The position numbers and the translations under genes are program-made. The notes beneath the pieces were generated by a model. It was given only the letters and a program-made list of their open reading frames with translations, was not told the DNA's origin and did not search any database. A stretch of DNA of 64,000 nucleotides from Paraburkholderia franconis (lineage in GTDB: Bacteria; Pseudomonadota; Gammaproteobacteria; Burkholderiales; Burkholderiaceae), in the NCBI RefSeq assembly GCF_009362735.1, contig NZ_WHNP01000039.1:1-64000 (forward strand), in the 5' to 3' direction. The number at the start of each line of letters is the position of its first letter. Position 1 is the stretch's first letter. Below, piece by piece: positions 34,312 to 42,644 of this stretch.

Positions 34312-34940
34312 GACTGTTTGCCGTTTGCGAGTTGCTGGTTGCGAGCCGTGAGGAACTGGATCAGGCCGTCGACGCCGTTCTTCTGGATCTGCTCGTTGAA
34401 CTGCTGCTGGTACGCCTGGATCAGCCATGCACCGAGCACGTTCAGGTCATACACGCGCCAGCCTTGCGCCGTCTTGTACAGACGGTAGTCGAGCTCGACG
34501 GGCGAACCGTTGTTCATCACGACGGAGCGCACGACCACGTCGGTGTCGTCCGGGTTCGCGCGGAATGGCTTGTACTGGATCTCCTGGTCCTTCACCTGCG
34601 CGAGCGCGCCCGAGTAGGTGCGGATCAGCAACGTCTTGAACTGCTCGACGACGGCGCTCTGCTGCTCCGGCGTCGCGGTACGCCAGTTGCGGCCCATCGC
34701 CAGCTGCGTCGTGCGGCGGAAGTCCGTGTACGGGAGGATCTTTTCGTTCACGAGTTTCGTGACGGCAGAGATGTTCCCGGTCTGGATCGTCTTGTCCGCG
34801 CGCACTGCGTCGATCACCTGCTGCGTGACCGTCTTGACCATCGCGTCGGGATTGCTCGTATCCACAGTTTGTGCGGACGCAGCGCCGCCGAACGCAAAGA
34901 GAGCTGCAAAAAACGGGATAAAGAAGAAGAATTTTTTCAT
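34308..34940 (-). CDS. mlaC: MlaC, periplasmic phospholipid-binding protein
   Basis: It has 210 residues from the ATG at 34940, with AGGA close upstream. The signal peptide is MKKFFFFIPFFAALFAFGGAA (cut near AQT). The mature protein has the MlaC fold with ILPYTDFRRTTQLAMGRNW and the C-terminal NLLGAWLI-like VLGAWLIQAYQQQF. It shuttles phospholipids between outer-membrane MlaA and inner-membrane MlaFEDB. It follows mlaA by about 140 bases. Confidence 0.95.
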   Translation of the reverse strand: MKKFFFFIPFFAALFAFGGAASAQTVDTSNPDAMVKTVTQQVIDAVRADKTIQTGNISAVTKLVNEKILPYTDFRRTTQLAMGRNWRTATPEQQSAVVEQFKTLLIRTYSGALAQVKDQEIQYKPFRANPDDTDVVVRSVVMNNGSPVELDYRLYKTAQGWRVYDLNVLGAWLIQAYQQQFNEQIQKNGVDGLIQFLTARNQQLANGKQS

Positions 34941-35078
34941 TTCCAGTCCTGCGAAAAAAATAAGCTTAACGTTGGAGGCGACAATACCACGCGAGTTCAG
35001 CCGCGATCCACGTGCAAACTGCGAGAGTCGTATCCGAGTGTTACGGTAGCCCAACAGGCGACTCTCAATCATCTGACA

Positions 35079-36062
35079 TTAGCGCAGCTTCAGCGACGGA
35101 TAGCCGAAATGCGCGGGCGGCACGATCTGGCCGCCGGGAACGGTCGGCGGCACGTCGGCGGGAGGCGTCGTCGGCTGCGCGCCCGATGCCGGCTCGGTGC
35201 CGCCCGCCGTCGCGCCCGAAGCCGCTTGCGGCGCGGACGCGGGCGCAGCGGGCTTCGCGGACAGTCCAGCGCCGGGCGCAGCGCCAGCCGCCGGCGCTGC
35301 CGCCGCGGCGCCGCCCTCGACGTCTTCGTACTTCGGCGGCGGCGCTTCGTTGCCGTAGTCCGGCAGGCCCGTCGCAGCGCTCCCATCCGACAGCAGATAA
35401 CGGCGGCGCTGCAGGTACGCGTTACGCACGAACGAGTATTTGTCGAGCGCCGCGCCTTCGAGCACGTCGCTCGCGCCCAGCAGGTTCGCGCGCACGTTGA
35501 CGAGATTCAGGCCGTAGAGCGCCCAGCTCACGCTGTCGGGCTTCACGTACGTCAGCGGGTTGATGAAGTAGTTGCCCACCATGCCGACGCCGTCACGCAC
35601 CGTGCTCGGCCCGAACAGCGGCAGCACGAGATACGGACCCGACGGCACGCCGTAATGACCGAGCGTCAGGCCGAAGTCGTTGTCGTGCTTCGGCAGCTTC
35701 GCAATCGTCGCGACGTCGAACAGGCCGCCGACACCGAACACCGTGTTGATCACGATCCGCATGATGTCCGACACACCATCGGCGATCTTCAACTGCAACA
35801 GGTTGTTCGCGGCGATGTACACGTCGCCGATGTTCGAGAAGAAGTTCGTCACGCTATCGCGCACCGGTTGCGGCGTCACGAACACGTAGCCCTTCGCGAC
35901 AGGCTTCACGGCGTACCGATCGACCGTGTCGTTGAAGGTGAAGATCGTGCGGTTGAAACCTTCGAGCGGATCTTCCTTCGTCGGATTCTGAACGGTTGCG
36001 CAACCTGCAAGCATTGTCGCGGCGAGCGCGAGCGCCGCGACACGTCGGCGTGTCGTCTTCAT
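35079..36062 (-). CDS. mlaA: MlaA (VacJ) outer-membrane lipoprotein
   Basis: It has 327 residues. It is a lipoprotein with lipobox LAGC, the lipidated Cys21. The VacJ domain (about residues 28-230) shows DPLEGFNRTIFTFND, VRDSVTNFFSN and GVPSGPYLVLPLFGPS. A Pro/Ala-rich tail of about 90 residues follows, longer than in E. coli VacJ. It forms a channel in the outer membrane that removes surface phospholipids. Unlike in E. coli, where vacJ is unlinked, it is inside the mla operon between mlaD and mlaC. Confidence 0.95.
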   Translation of the reverse strand: MKTTRRRVAALALAATMLAGCATVQNPTKEDPLEGFNRTIFTFNDTVDRYAVKPVAKGYVFVTPQPVRDSVTNFFSNIGDVYIAANNLLQLKIADGVSDIMRIVINTVFGVGGLFDVATIAKLPKHDNDFGLTLGHYGVPSGPYLVLPLFGPSTVRDGVGMVGNYFINPLTYVKPDSVSWALYGLNLVNVRANLLGASDVLEGAALDKYSFVRNAYLQRRRYLLSDGSAATGLPDYGNEAPPPKYEDVEGGAAAAAPAAGAAPGAGLSAKPAAPASAPQAASGATAGGTEPASGAQPTTPPADVPPTVPGGQIVPPAHFGYPSLKLR

Positions 36063-36074
36063 TTCTTGTTCTCC

Positions 36075-36623
36075 TTATTGACCGGACGCGCCCGAAGCAG
36101 CCGGAGCCGCGGGAGCCGGCGCTCCGGGTGCGGGCGCCGCAGCAGACGCACCAGGTTTGGCAGCCCCCGAATCCGCCGCCTTGCTATAGAGGAACTGCCC
36201 GATCAGATTCTCCAGGACGATGGCTGACTGGGTCATCGTGATCGTGTCGCCGGCCTTCAGCATTTCGCTGTCGCCGCCCGGCTCGAGACCGATGTACTGC
36301 TCACCCAGCAAGCCCGCCGTCAGAATCTTCGCGGACGTGTCCTTCGGAAACTGATATTGCTTGTCGATATCGAGCGTCACGAGCGCCTGATACGAGTTGG
36401 TGTCGAAGCCGATCGACGCCACGCGGCCCACCGTCACGCCCGCGCTCTTGACGGGCGCGCGCGGCTTGAGTCCACCGATATTGTCGAATTTCAGCTTGAC
36501 GGGATACGTCGCCTGAAACGACAGCGAGCTCATGTTGCCGGCTTTCAGCGCGAGGAACAGCAGCGCGATGAACCCCAGCACCACGAACAGACCGACCCAG
36601 AAATCGAGAGCAGTTTTTTTCAT
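36075..36623 (-). CDS. mlaD: MlaD, periplasmic MCE-domain subunit
   Basis: It has 182 residues from the ATG at 36623 (MKKTALDFWVGLFVV); an ATG six bases upstream is an alternative. It has one N-terminal membrane helix, then an MCE domain (about residues 38-125) with VKSAGVTVGRVASIGFD and LLGEQYIGLEPGG, and an Ala/Pro-rich tail. It forms the hexameric ring of MlaFEDB that carries lipid across the periplasm. It precedes mlaA by 12 bases. Confidence 0.95.
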   Translation of the reverse strand: MKKTALDFWVGLFVVLGFIALLFLALKAGNMSSLSFQATYPVKLKFDNIGGLKPRAPVKSAGVTVGRVASIGFDTNSYQALVTLDIDKQYQFPKDTSAKILTAGLLGEQYIGLEPGGDSEMLKAGDTITMTQSAIVLENLIGQFLYSKAADSGAAKPGASAAAPAPGAPAPAAPAASGASGQ

Positions 36624-36730
36624 CGTCATCCCAAAGAGAATCTGTCGCAGCGGCGTGACACCCGTGCGGCGCAGCTGGATCTGCGCGCCGCATCGCGGTT
36701 CACACCGCGCAAGTCTTGGCTGAATACCGC

Positions 36731-37498
36731 CTAGCTGAACATCAGAGCGGTCAGCAGGAAATCGAGACCGAGCACCGCGAGCGACGCATAGACGACTGTC
36801 TTCGTCGTCGCGCGCGACACGCCTTCCGGCGTGGCTTTCGCTTCGTAGCCCTGGTAGAGGGCGATGAACGTCACCGCGAAGCCGAACACGATGCTTTTGA
36901 TCACGCCGTTGCCGACGTCGCGATATGCATCGACGCCGCTTTGCATCTGCGACCAGAACGAGCCCGCATCGACGCCGATCATCAGCACGCCCACGACATA
37001 GCCGCCCAGCACGCCGACGGCGCTGAAGATCGCGGCGAGTACCGGCATCGCGATGATGCCCGCCCACATGCGCGGCGCCACGACCACCTTGAGCGGATCG
37101 ACAGCCATCATTTCCATTGCCGTCAGTTGCTCGCCCGCCTTCATCAGGCCGATTTCAGCCGTCAGCGACGTGCCCGCACGCCCGGCGAACAGCAGCGCCG
37201 TCACGACGGGCCCGAGTTCGCGCACGAGCGACAGGGCGACCAGCAAGCCCAGCGCCTGCTCGGAACCATAGCGGTTGAGCGTGTAGTAGCCCTGCAGCCC
37301 CAGCACGAAGCCCACGAACAGCCCCGACACCGCGATGATCACCAGCGAATAGTTACCGACGAAGTGGACCTGCTTCGTGACAAGACGCGGACGGCGCAGC
37401 AGCGGGAAAAATTCCAACACGAGGCGCACGAACATGCGGGTCGCATAACCCGTCTGGCCGAGGCCGCAGATGACGGTACGACCGATGGTGCTGATCAT
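36731..37498 (-). CDS. mlaE: MlaE, inner-membrane permease of the Mla system
   Basis: It has 255 residues with about five hydrophobic segments. The MlaE signatures ELGPVVTALLFAGRAGTSLTAEIGLM and QLTAMEMMAVDPLKV are clear. Its ATG overlaps the mlaF stop by four bases (ATGA). It pairs with MlaF as the membrane half of the lipid transporter and precedes mlaD by about 105 bases. Confidence 0.96.
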   Translation of the reverse strand: MISTIGRTVICGLGQTGYATRMFVRLVLEFFPLLRRPRLVTKQVHFVGNYSLVIIAVSGLFVGFVLGLQGYYTLNRYGSEQALGLLVALSLVRELGPVVTALLFAGRAGTSLTAEIGLMKAGEQLTAMEMMAVDPLKVVVAPRMWAGIIAMPVLAAIFSAVGVLGGYVVGVLMIGVDAGSFWSQMQSGVDAYRDVGNGVIKSIVFGFAVTFIALYQGYEAKATPEGVSRATTKTVVYASLAVLGLDFLLTALMFS

Positions 37499-38316
37499 GC
37501 GCGGCCTCCGCCGATGCCGAAATCCGCCGCGAGTGGCGTGCTGCTCGGGTAGTGAAATTTGAACGGACCGTCGGGCGCGCCGTCGATGAACTGGCGCACG
37601 GTCGGATCGGTCGACTCGCGCAGCTCGGCGGGCGTGCCTTCGGCGAGGACGCCGCCGTTCGCGAGGAAGTAGACGTAATCGGCGATCGCGAACGATTCGG
37701 GCACGTCGTGCGTGACGAGGATGGACGTGGCGCCGAGCGCCTGATTCAGCGCGCGGATCAGGTTCGCCGTAATGCCGAGCGAGATAGGGTCGAGACCGGC
37801 GAACGGCTCGTCGTACATCATCAGTTCGGGATCGAGCGCGATCGCGCGTGCGAGCGCGACGCGGCGCGCCATGCCGCCCGAAATCTCCGACGGCGCGAGA
37901 TCGCGCGCGCCGCGCAGACCGACCGCGTTCAGCTTCATCAGCACGAGGTCACGGATCAGTTCTTCGGGGAGGTCGGTGTGCTCGCGCAGCGCGAAGGCGA
38001 CGTTCTCGAACACCGACATGTCGGTGAAGAGCGCGCCGAACTGGAACAGCATGCCCATCTTGCGGCGCAGCGCATACAGGCCGTCGCGTGTCTGCGCGCC
38101 GAGGTCCTGTCCGTGGAACAGCACCTGGCCGCGCTTCGCTCGCACGAGGCCGCCGATCAGCCGCAGCACGGTGGTCTTCCCGCACCCCGATCCGCCCATG
38201 ACCGCGACCACCTGGCCGCGTTTGAAGCGCAGATTCAGGTTCGACAGGACGAGGCGCTCGCCATAGCCGAAGTCGACGTCGCGCAGCTCGAGAAGTGTCT
38301 CGGAAGAGGATGGCAC
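37495..38316 (-). CDS. mlaF: MlaF, ATP-binding subunit of the Mla system
   Basis: It has 273 residues. Walker A is GGSGCGKTT (about residues 40-48), signature ISGGMARRVALARAIALDP, Walker B MYDEPFAGLDP and the switch His in VTHDVPES. A C-terminal tail of about 25 residues extends beyond the ATPase domain; MlaF tails are known to contact MlaB. It is the first gene of the operon, with only about 110 bases separating it from thiE upstream, so thi and mla genes may share transcription. Confidence 0.96.
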   Translation of the reverse strand: MPSSSETLLELRDVDFGYGERLVLSNLNLRFKRGQVVAVMGGSGCGKTTVLRLIGGLVRAKRGQVLFHGQDLGAQTRDGLYALRRKMGMLFQFGALFTDMSVFENVAFALREHTDLPEELIRDLVLMKLNAVGLRGARDLAPSEISGGMARRVALARAIALDPELMMYDEPFAGLDPISLGITANLIRALNQALGATSILVTHDVPESFAIADYVYFLANGGVLAEGTPAELRESTDPTVRQFIDGAPDGPFKFHYPSSTPLAADFGIGGGRA

Positions 38317-38425
38317 GTAACGGACAGTCCTTTTACACGGAAGGCCGAATTATAGGGCCTTCGTGCAAACCCTGCCTTGACGGCGCCACGATTTAACCTT
38401 TCGAACCCTTCTTCCAACTTTTGGG

Positions 38426-39523
38426 CTACGCAAAAGCCCGCTGCAATGATGCAACCGCAGCGGCGGGGTCGGCGGCTTCCGTCACAGCGCGCACAACGGC
38501 TGCGCTTTTCACGCCGGTCGACAGCACTTGCGGCAGCACATCGGCGCTGATGCCGCCGATCGCGACGAGCGGCACGACGCCGTCCAGCAATTTCACGTAG
38601 CGCGCGAGCCTTGCGAGACCTTGCGGCGCCGTCGGCATCACCTTCGTCGTGGTCGGGAACACGGCGCCGAGCGCGATGTAGCTCGGACGGAAATGCAGCG
38701 CAGTCAGCATTTCGTAGTAGCCGTGCGTCGAGAGGCCGAGGCGCACGCCCGCTGCCGCAAGCGCGTGCAGGTCGGCCGTGTGCACGTCTTCCTGGCCGAG
38801 GTGCACGCCGTAAGCGCCAGCGTCGATGGCGGCCTGCCAATGATCGTTGATGAACACTTGCGCGCCGTGCTCGTGTCCTGCCGCGACGGAGCGCGCGATT
38901 TCCTTTTTCAGCTCGTCGGGTTCCGCGGTCTTGCGGCGCAACTGCACCGTCTTCACGCCGAAGCCGACCACGCGTTCGACCCACTGCGCCGTCGGCAGCA
39001 CCGGATAGAGGCCGAGCGCGTCGGGGCATGCGGCGAACGGCTGCGCCGGCGCGTCCGGCAAACCGGTGACGCGCGGAAAGCGCGACAGATCACACGGCCA
39101 GGCATCGTCGGATTTCGTTTCGTCGCCGTCGCGCCATGCGAGCGCGAGCGCGAGCGCGTCGTGCGGATCGAAGCCGCAATCGAGGAACGCCGCCAGCGCG
39201 GGAATCCAGTCTTCGGCCAGATGGCCTTCGAGCTGATAGCGCACGCCGCCCAGATGCAGCACCGCGCGGTCTGCTGCCGCTTCGATCACGCCCGCGCCCT
39301 GCGTCATCCAGCGCGCGATCTGTTCGCCGTGCTGCTGCAGATCAGCGACGACGATCAGATCGCCGCCGTTCGCGTCATCGGGCGCCGTCAGGCAGATGCG
39401 CCAGTTGACGTGCGTCGGCGGCCAGTCGCCGAGGCGCGCGCGGATGCGCTCGGCGGCTTCCGTGAGTTCGTCGGCGGGCGGCCAGAACAAGTCGCGGCCC
39501 GCGAGTTTCAGGGTCTCGGTCAT
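38426..39523 (-). CDS. thiE: ThiE, thiamine phosphate synthase, with a ~165-residue N-terminal extension
   Basis: It has 365 residues, against about 210 for ordinary ThiE. The catalytic part begins near residue 168 (LGLYPVLPTAQWVERV) and shows QLRRKT, FINDHWQAAIDAGAYGVHLGQED, YIALGAVFPTTTK and PLVAIGGIS. It joins HMP-pyrophosphate and thiazole phosphate to make thiamine phosphate. The N-terminal part contains VADLQQHGEQIARWM and WIPALAAFLDCGFDPHDALALAL, which faintly resembles the C-terminal part of ThiD-type kinases; this is inference. Its ATG overlaps the thiG stop by four bases. Confidence 0.92.
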   Translation of the reverse strand: MTETLKLAGRDLFWPPADELTEAAERIRARLGDWPPTHVNWRICLTAPDDANGGDLIVVADLQQHGEQIARWMTQGAGVIEAAADRAVLHLGGVRYQLEGHLAEDWIPALAAFLDCGFDPHDALALALAWRDGDETKSDDAWPCDLSRFPRVTGLPDAPAQPFAACPDALGLYPVLPTAQWVERVVGFGVKTVQLRRKTAEPDELKKEIARSVAAGHEHGAQVFINDHWQAAIDAGAYGVHLGQEDVHTADLHALAAAGVRLGLSTHGYYEMLTALHFRPSYIALGAVFPTTTKVMPTAPQGLARLARYVKLLDGVVPLVAIGGISADVLPQVLSTGVKSAAVVRAVTEAADPAAAVASLQRAFA

Positions 39524-40356
39524 GCAGCGGCGCTCCCATCCTGGTGCCAGAACGGCATGCCGACGACGGGCGTGCTCGCGTGGGCGGTTTCACGTTCGGA
39601 CATCGGGCCGGCCAGATAGGCCTCGCGGCCCGCTTCGACGCCCAGCGCGAACGCGCGCGCCATGGTCTCGGGGTGCGTCGCCTGCGACACAGCCGTATTC
39701 AGCAGCACGCCGTCGAAGCCCCACTCCATCACCTGGCTCGCATGCGACGGCACGCCGAGCCCCGCGTCGACGATCAGCGGCACGCCGGGCAGACGTTCGC
39801 GCAGCACGCGCAAACCATACGGATTCAGCACACCCTTGCCGGTGCCGATGGGCGCGCCCCACGGCATCAGCGCTTCACAGCCGGCATCGAGCAGACGCCT
39901 GCCGATCACGAGATCCTCGGTGCAATACGGCAGCACCTTGAAGCCATCCTTGACCAGTTGCGCGGCCGCTTCGATCAGGCCGACGGGATCGGGCTGCAGC
40001 GTGTAGTCATCGCCGATCAGCTCGAGCTTGATCCAGTCGGTCTCGAAGATCTCGCGCGCCATGTGCGCCGTCGTGACCGCCTCGCCGACCGTCTGGCATC
40101 CCGCCGTGTTCGGCAGCAGCGGCACGCCGTGGCGCTTGATCAGATCGAAGAAGCAGGCTTCCGCGCCGCCCTCGTTCATCTGCCGGCGCAGCGCAATCGT
40201 CACCATGCCCGGCTTCGCCGCCGCGATCGAATCCGACAGTGACTGCAGCGACGGATAGCGCGACGTGCCCAGCAGCACGCGGCTCTGGAAGGTTTCGCCG
40301 TATAGCGTCAGCGCGTCGGCGGGGGCCAGCGCGGGTGGGTTCGCGTGTGAGTTCAT
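39520..40356 (-). CDS. thiG: ThiG, thiazole synthase
   Basis: It has 278 residues from the ATG at 40356, with AAGGA eight bases upstream. It is a TIM barrel; the Schiff-base lysine is in TDWIKLELIGDD. GTGKGVLNP and VIDAGLGVPSHASQVMEWG are conserved phosphate-binding segments. It builds thiazole phosphate from DXP, the ThiS thiocarboxylate and dehydroglycine supplied by ThiO. It is separated from thiS by 266 bases, most of which is a minisatellite. Confidence 0.96.
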   Translation of the reverse strand: MNSHANPPALAPADALTLYGETFQSRVLLGTSRYPSLQSLSDSIAAAKPGMVTIALRRQMNEGGAEACFFDLIKRHGVPLLPNTAGCQTVGEAVTTAHMAREIFETDWIKLELIGDDYTLQPDPVGLIEAAAQLVKDGFKVLPYCTEDLVIGRRLLDAGCEALMPWGAPIGTGKGVLNPYGLRVLRERLPGVPLIVDAGLGVPSHASQVMEWGFDGVLLNTAVSQATHPETMARAFALGVEAGREAYLAGPMSERETAHASTPVVGMPFWHQDGSAAA

Positions 40357-40382
40357 GCGTAAGTCCTTGGCTTGGGTCACCT

Positions 40383-40590
40383 GCTTGTATTGCGTGCTTG
40401 CGTCGCCTGCTTGCGTCGCCTGCTTGTGTCGCCTGCTTGTGTCGCCTGCTTGCGTCGCGTGCTTGCGTCGCCTGCTTGCGTCGCCTGCTTATGTCGCCTG
40501 CTTATGTCGCCTGCTTGTGTCGCCTGCTTGCGTCGCCTGCTTGCGTCGCGTGCTTGCGTCGCTTGCTTGCGTCGCGTGCTTGCGTCGCCT
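40383..40590. repeat. 13-bp minisatellite (16 tandem copies) between thiS and thiG
   Basis: The unit GCTTGCGTCGCCT repeats 16 times without interruption, with single-base variants (GTG or ATG in place of GCG at positions 5-7, and CGT or CTT ends). A degenerate seventeenth unit follows to about 40602. The block ends 26 bases from the thiG start codon, in the transcribed spacer of the thi operon. Because 13 is not a multiple of three and the unit has no stop in any plus frame, long spurious reading frames run through it. Confidence 0.97.
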
Positions 40591-40622
40591 GCTTCGGTTG
40601 CTCGTAGCAGGCGTCGCCCGCG

Positions 40623-40820
40623 TCAGCCGCCCGCGACAGGGTGCACGACGTCGAGCTTGTCGCCCGCCTGCAAGGCGCGCGCGGCATGCTGCGTGCGCGC
40701 GACGAAATTGCCGTTCAGCGCGACGGCGAACGGCGGCCGCGCGCCGAAAGCGTTGAGCGCATCGGCAACCGTCGCGCCCTCGGGCAGCGACAGCGGCTTC
40801 TGGTTGATCTGGATATCCAT
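40623..40820 (-). CDS. thiS: ThiS, sulfur carrier for thiazole synthesis
   Basis: It has 65 residues with a ubiquitin-like fold, ending in the required Gly-Gly (HPVAGG). The start MDIQINQKPLSLPEGATV and the middle LNGNFVARTQH are typical. The C-terminus is adenylated and converted to a thiocarboxylate that gives sulfur to ThiG. The gene lies 9 bases after thiO and upstream of thiG. Confidence 0.95.
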   Translation of the reverse strand: MDIQINQKPLSLPEGATVADALNAFGARPPFAVALNGNFVARTQHAARALQAGDKLDVVHPVAGG

Positions 40821-40829
40821 GTCTTTCGT

Positions 40830-41990
40830 TCAAACGTTGAGAGTGGCGGCAGGCTGCGCGTCGCCACGGACCTGCCCGCGATCCAGCTGGAACAGCTCGC
40901 TCCAGCGCGCGTTGCTGCGCCAGTCGGCGAAGGCGTCGTCATCGGCGACGCGGCCATCCAGCAGCGCCGACGCGAAGCGCACCGCTTCGCCCGCGACTTC
41001 GGGCACGATCATGTAGCCGTGCCGGTACAGCCCGTTCACGCGCAGCGTGTTCGCGCCATCCCACATCAGGGCGGGACGATGGTCGGGCAGCGTCGGCCGG
41101 CACTGCGAGTTGAGTTCGAGAATGCGCGCCTCGCCGAAAGCCGGGTGGACGGAGAACGCCGCGCTAAGCAGTTCCAGCGCCGAGCGCACGCTGACGGGCG
41201 ACATGTCCTCGCCCTCCACCTCCGTCGCGCCGATCACGTACAGATCGTTCTCCTTCGGCGCGATATAGAGCGGATAGCGCGGATGCAGCAGCCGCACCGG
41301 GCGCGTCAGGCCGATGCCGGGCGCGTGCACGCGCGCGACCTCGCCGCGAATGCCGCGCAGCGTCGGCATGACAGGCTTCGCGCCTAGCCCGCGGCAATCG
41401 ATCGTGATGCGCGCGGCCGGTAATGCGTTGTCGTCGACGGACGTATTCCAGTGCGTCTCGACGCCGCGCGCCGCGAGGCCCGCCGCGAGCGCCGCCAGCA
41501 GTTGACGGTTGTCGAGTTGTCCCTCGTGCGGCAACAGCCAGCCCTGATTGAAACGGCCGCCCAGCGCTGGTTCGGCCGCGCTGACCTGAGCGCCCGCCAA
41601 CGGCACGAGGCCGCCGTCGAGCAGTTCCGCGGGCGCGTTCGCGCGCAGGCGGCGCTCGAACAGCGGCGCTTCGGCGCGATCGCTGTGATGCCAGACGATC
41701 AGCGAGCCGTTGCGCTGGAAAAAGACCCGCTCGGGCAACTGGTCGAGCAGCGTCGGCCACGTTTCCAGCGACGCCGCGCCCAGCCGCGTGATCAGCAGTT
41801 CGGCGCTGGCCGCCTCGGCGAGCGGCGCGAGCATGGCCGCAGCGACCCACGCGGCCGCCTGCGAGCCCGACGCATCGCCGCGCTCGTACAGCGCGACGCG
41901 ATGCCCATCGCCTGCGAGTTGCCATGCGACGAGACGCCCGCACAGCCCGCCGCCGATCACGGCGAAATCCGGTTGAGCAGAGGTCGTCAT
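40830..41990 (-). CDS. thiO: ThiO, FAD-dependent glycine oxidase
   Basis: It has 386 residues from the ATG at 41990 (MTTSAQPDFAV). The N-terminal FAD loop is VIGGGLCGRLVAWQLAGDGH, and the end has VNGLYRHGYMIVPEVAGEAV, a DAAO-type flavin contact. It oxidises glycine to dehydroglycine, the aerobic source of the thiazole C-N unit (anaerobes use ThiH). It is the first gene of the thi operon, about 240 bases downstream of the riboswitch. Confidence 0.93.
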   Translation of the reverse strand: MTTSAQPDFAVIGGGLCGRLVAWQLAGDGHRVALYERGDASGSQAAAWVAAAMLAPLAEAASAELLITRLGAASLETWPTLLDQLPERVFFQRNGSLIVWHHSDRAEAPLFERRLRANAPAELLDGGLVPLAGAQVSAAEPALGGRFNQGWLLPHEGQLDNRQLLAALAAGLAARGVETHWNTSVDDNALPAARITIDCRGLGAKPVMPTLRGIRGEVARVHAPGIGLTRPVRLLHPRYPLYIAPKENDLYVIGATEVEGEDMSPVSVRSALELLSAAFSVHPAFGEARILELNSQCRPTLPDHRPALMWDGANTLRVNGLYRHGYMIVPEVAGEAVRFASALLDGRVADDDAFADWRSNARWSELFQLDRGQVRGDAQPAATLNV

Positions 41991-42228
41991 CGCGCGGCTC
42001 CCCGGCGCGCCGCGAACGGCGCGCGCATGACGAAGCAACCGGCAGAAGCCGGGCTAACGAAGCAAATAACTGAAGAATGAGCGGTCATCGAATCCTTTCC
42101 GTACGGCAGACGTGCGCACGTACCCAAGGACGAAACCGGCGGGCGAGGCCGGCCGGGCATGGGCGTTCACGGTTGAACGGGAACGCCGCCCAGCGGAAGG
42201 AGAACTTCCAGGAAATACTTCCCGAAAA

Positions 42229-42316
42229 CTTCCCGCGCCGGTATTACCCGGATCGGGTGCGAAGGGTCTCTCTCAGCCTCGCTGCAACGACTGCTTGCGC
42301 ACGAAGCACCCCTGTT
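42229..42316 (-). promoter_or_regulatory. TPP riboswitch (THI element) of the thiOSGE operon
   Basis: Read on the minus strand it begins AGGGGTGCTTCGTG, holds the pyrimidine-sensing GGCTGAGAGAGACCC, then CACCCGATCCGGGTAATACCGG and the closing GCGCGGGAAG. These are the conserved parts of the thiamine-pyrophosphate aptamer. It lies between a promoter at 42328-42357 and thiO. TPP binding should lower expression of the operon. The switch mechanism (translation or termination) is not clear; no obvious terminator hairpin follows. Confidence 0.93.
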
Positions 42317-42327
42317 TCGTCCGGACC

Positions 42328-42357
42328 ATTAGACCATAAAAGCCGCGCGCGCCGCAA
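42328..42357 (-). promoter_or_regulatory. Promoter of the thi operon
   Basis: On the minus strand TTGCGG (42357-42352) and TCTAAT (42333-42328) are 18 bases apart, immediately upstream of the TPP aptamer, as expected for a riboswitch-controlled transcript. The rest of 42358-42644 shows no gene. Confidence 0.6.
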
Positions 42358-42644
42358 ACCCGGAAGGAACGCAATCGGCCGGGGCTTATTTTGTCGTGGC
42401 CTTCGCCGGGTCTGGCACAATGGCACGCGTCAATGCGGACGGAAGCACGCCCCGCTGTCAGGCCGCTGCCCGGCTACAGGCGGCGAACTCGCGGCGCTGT
42501 GCATCGTCTGCTTAAGTTCAGATTAAGCCGCTGCCGGGACAATCGCAGCCCGAGCCGCGACGCGACGAGGCATAGCGCGCGACACAAAACCGCACCACGA
42601 AGGCATCGCGCCGCCACTCGCGACGACCGTTTGAAAGGACGCAT

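Noticed and set aside
34332..36227. A 631-codon plus-strand frame across mlaC and mlaA
   Set aside because: Shadow of the mla genes, with the same low-complexity composition and no ribosome-binding site.
40383..40590. CRISPR-like array
   Set aside because: The units are directly adjacent with no spacers and no cas genes nearby; it is a minisatellite.
40372..41016. Plus-strand frames rich in Cys-Leu-Arg through the 13-bp repeat
   Set aside because: They arise because the repeat unit has no stop in any plus frame; the peptides are just the repeat translated.
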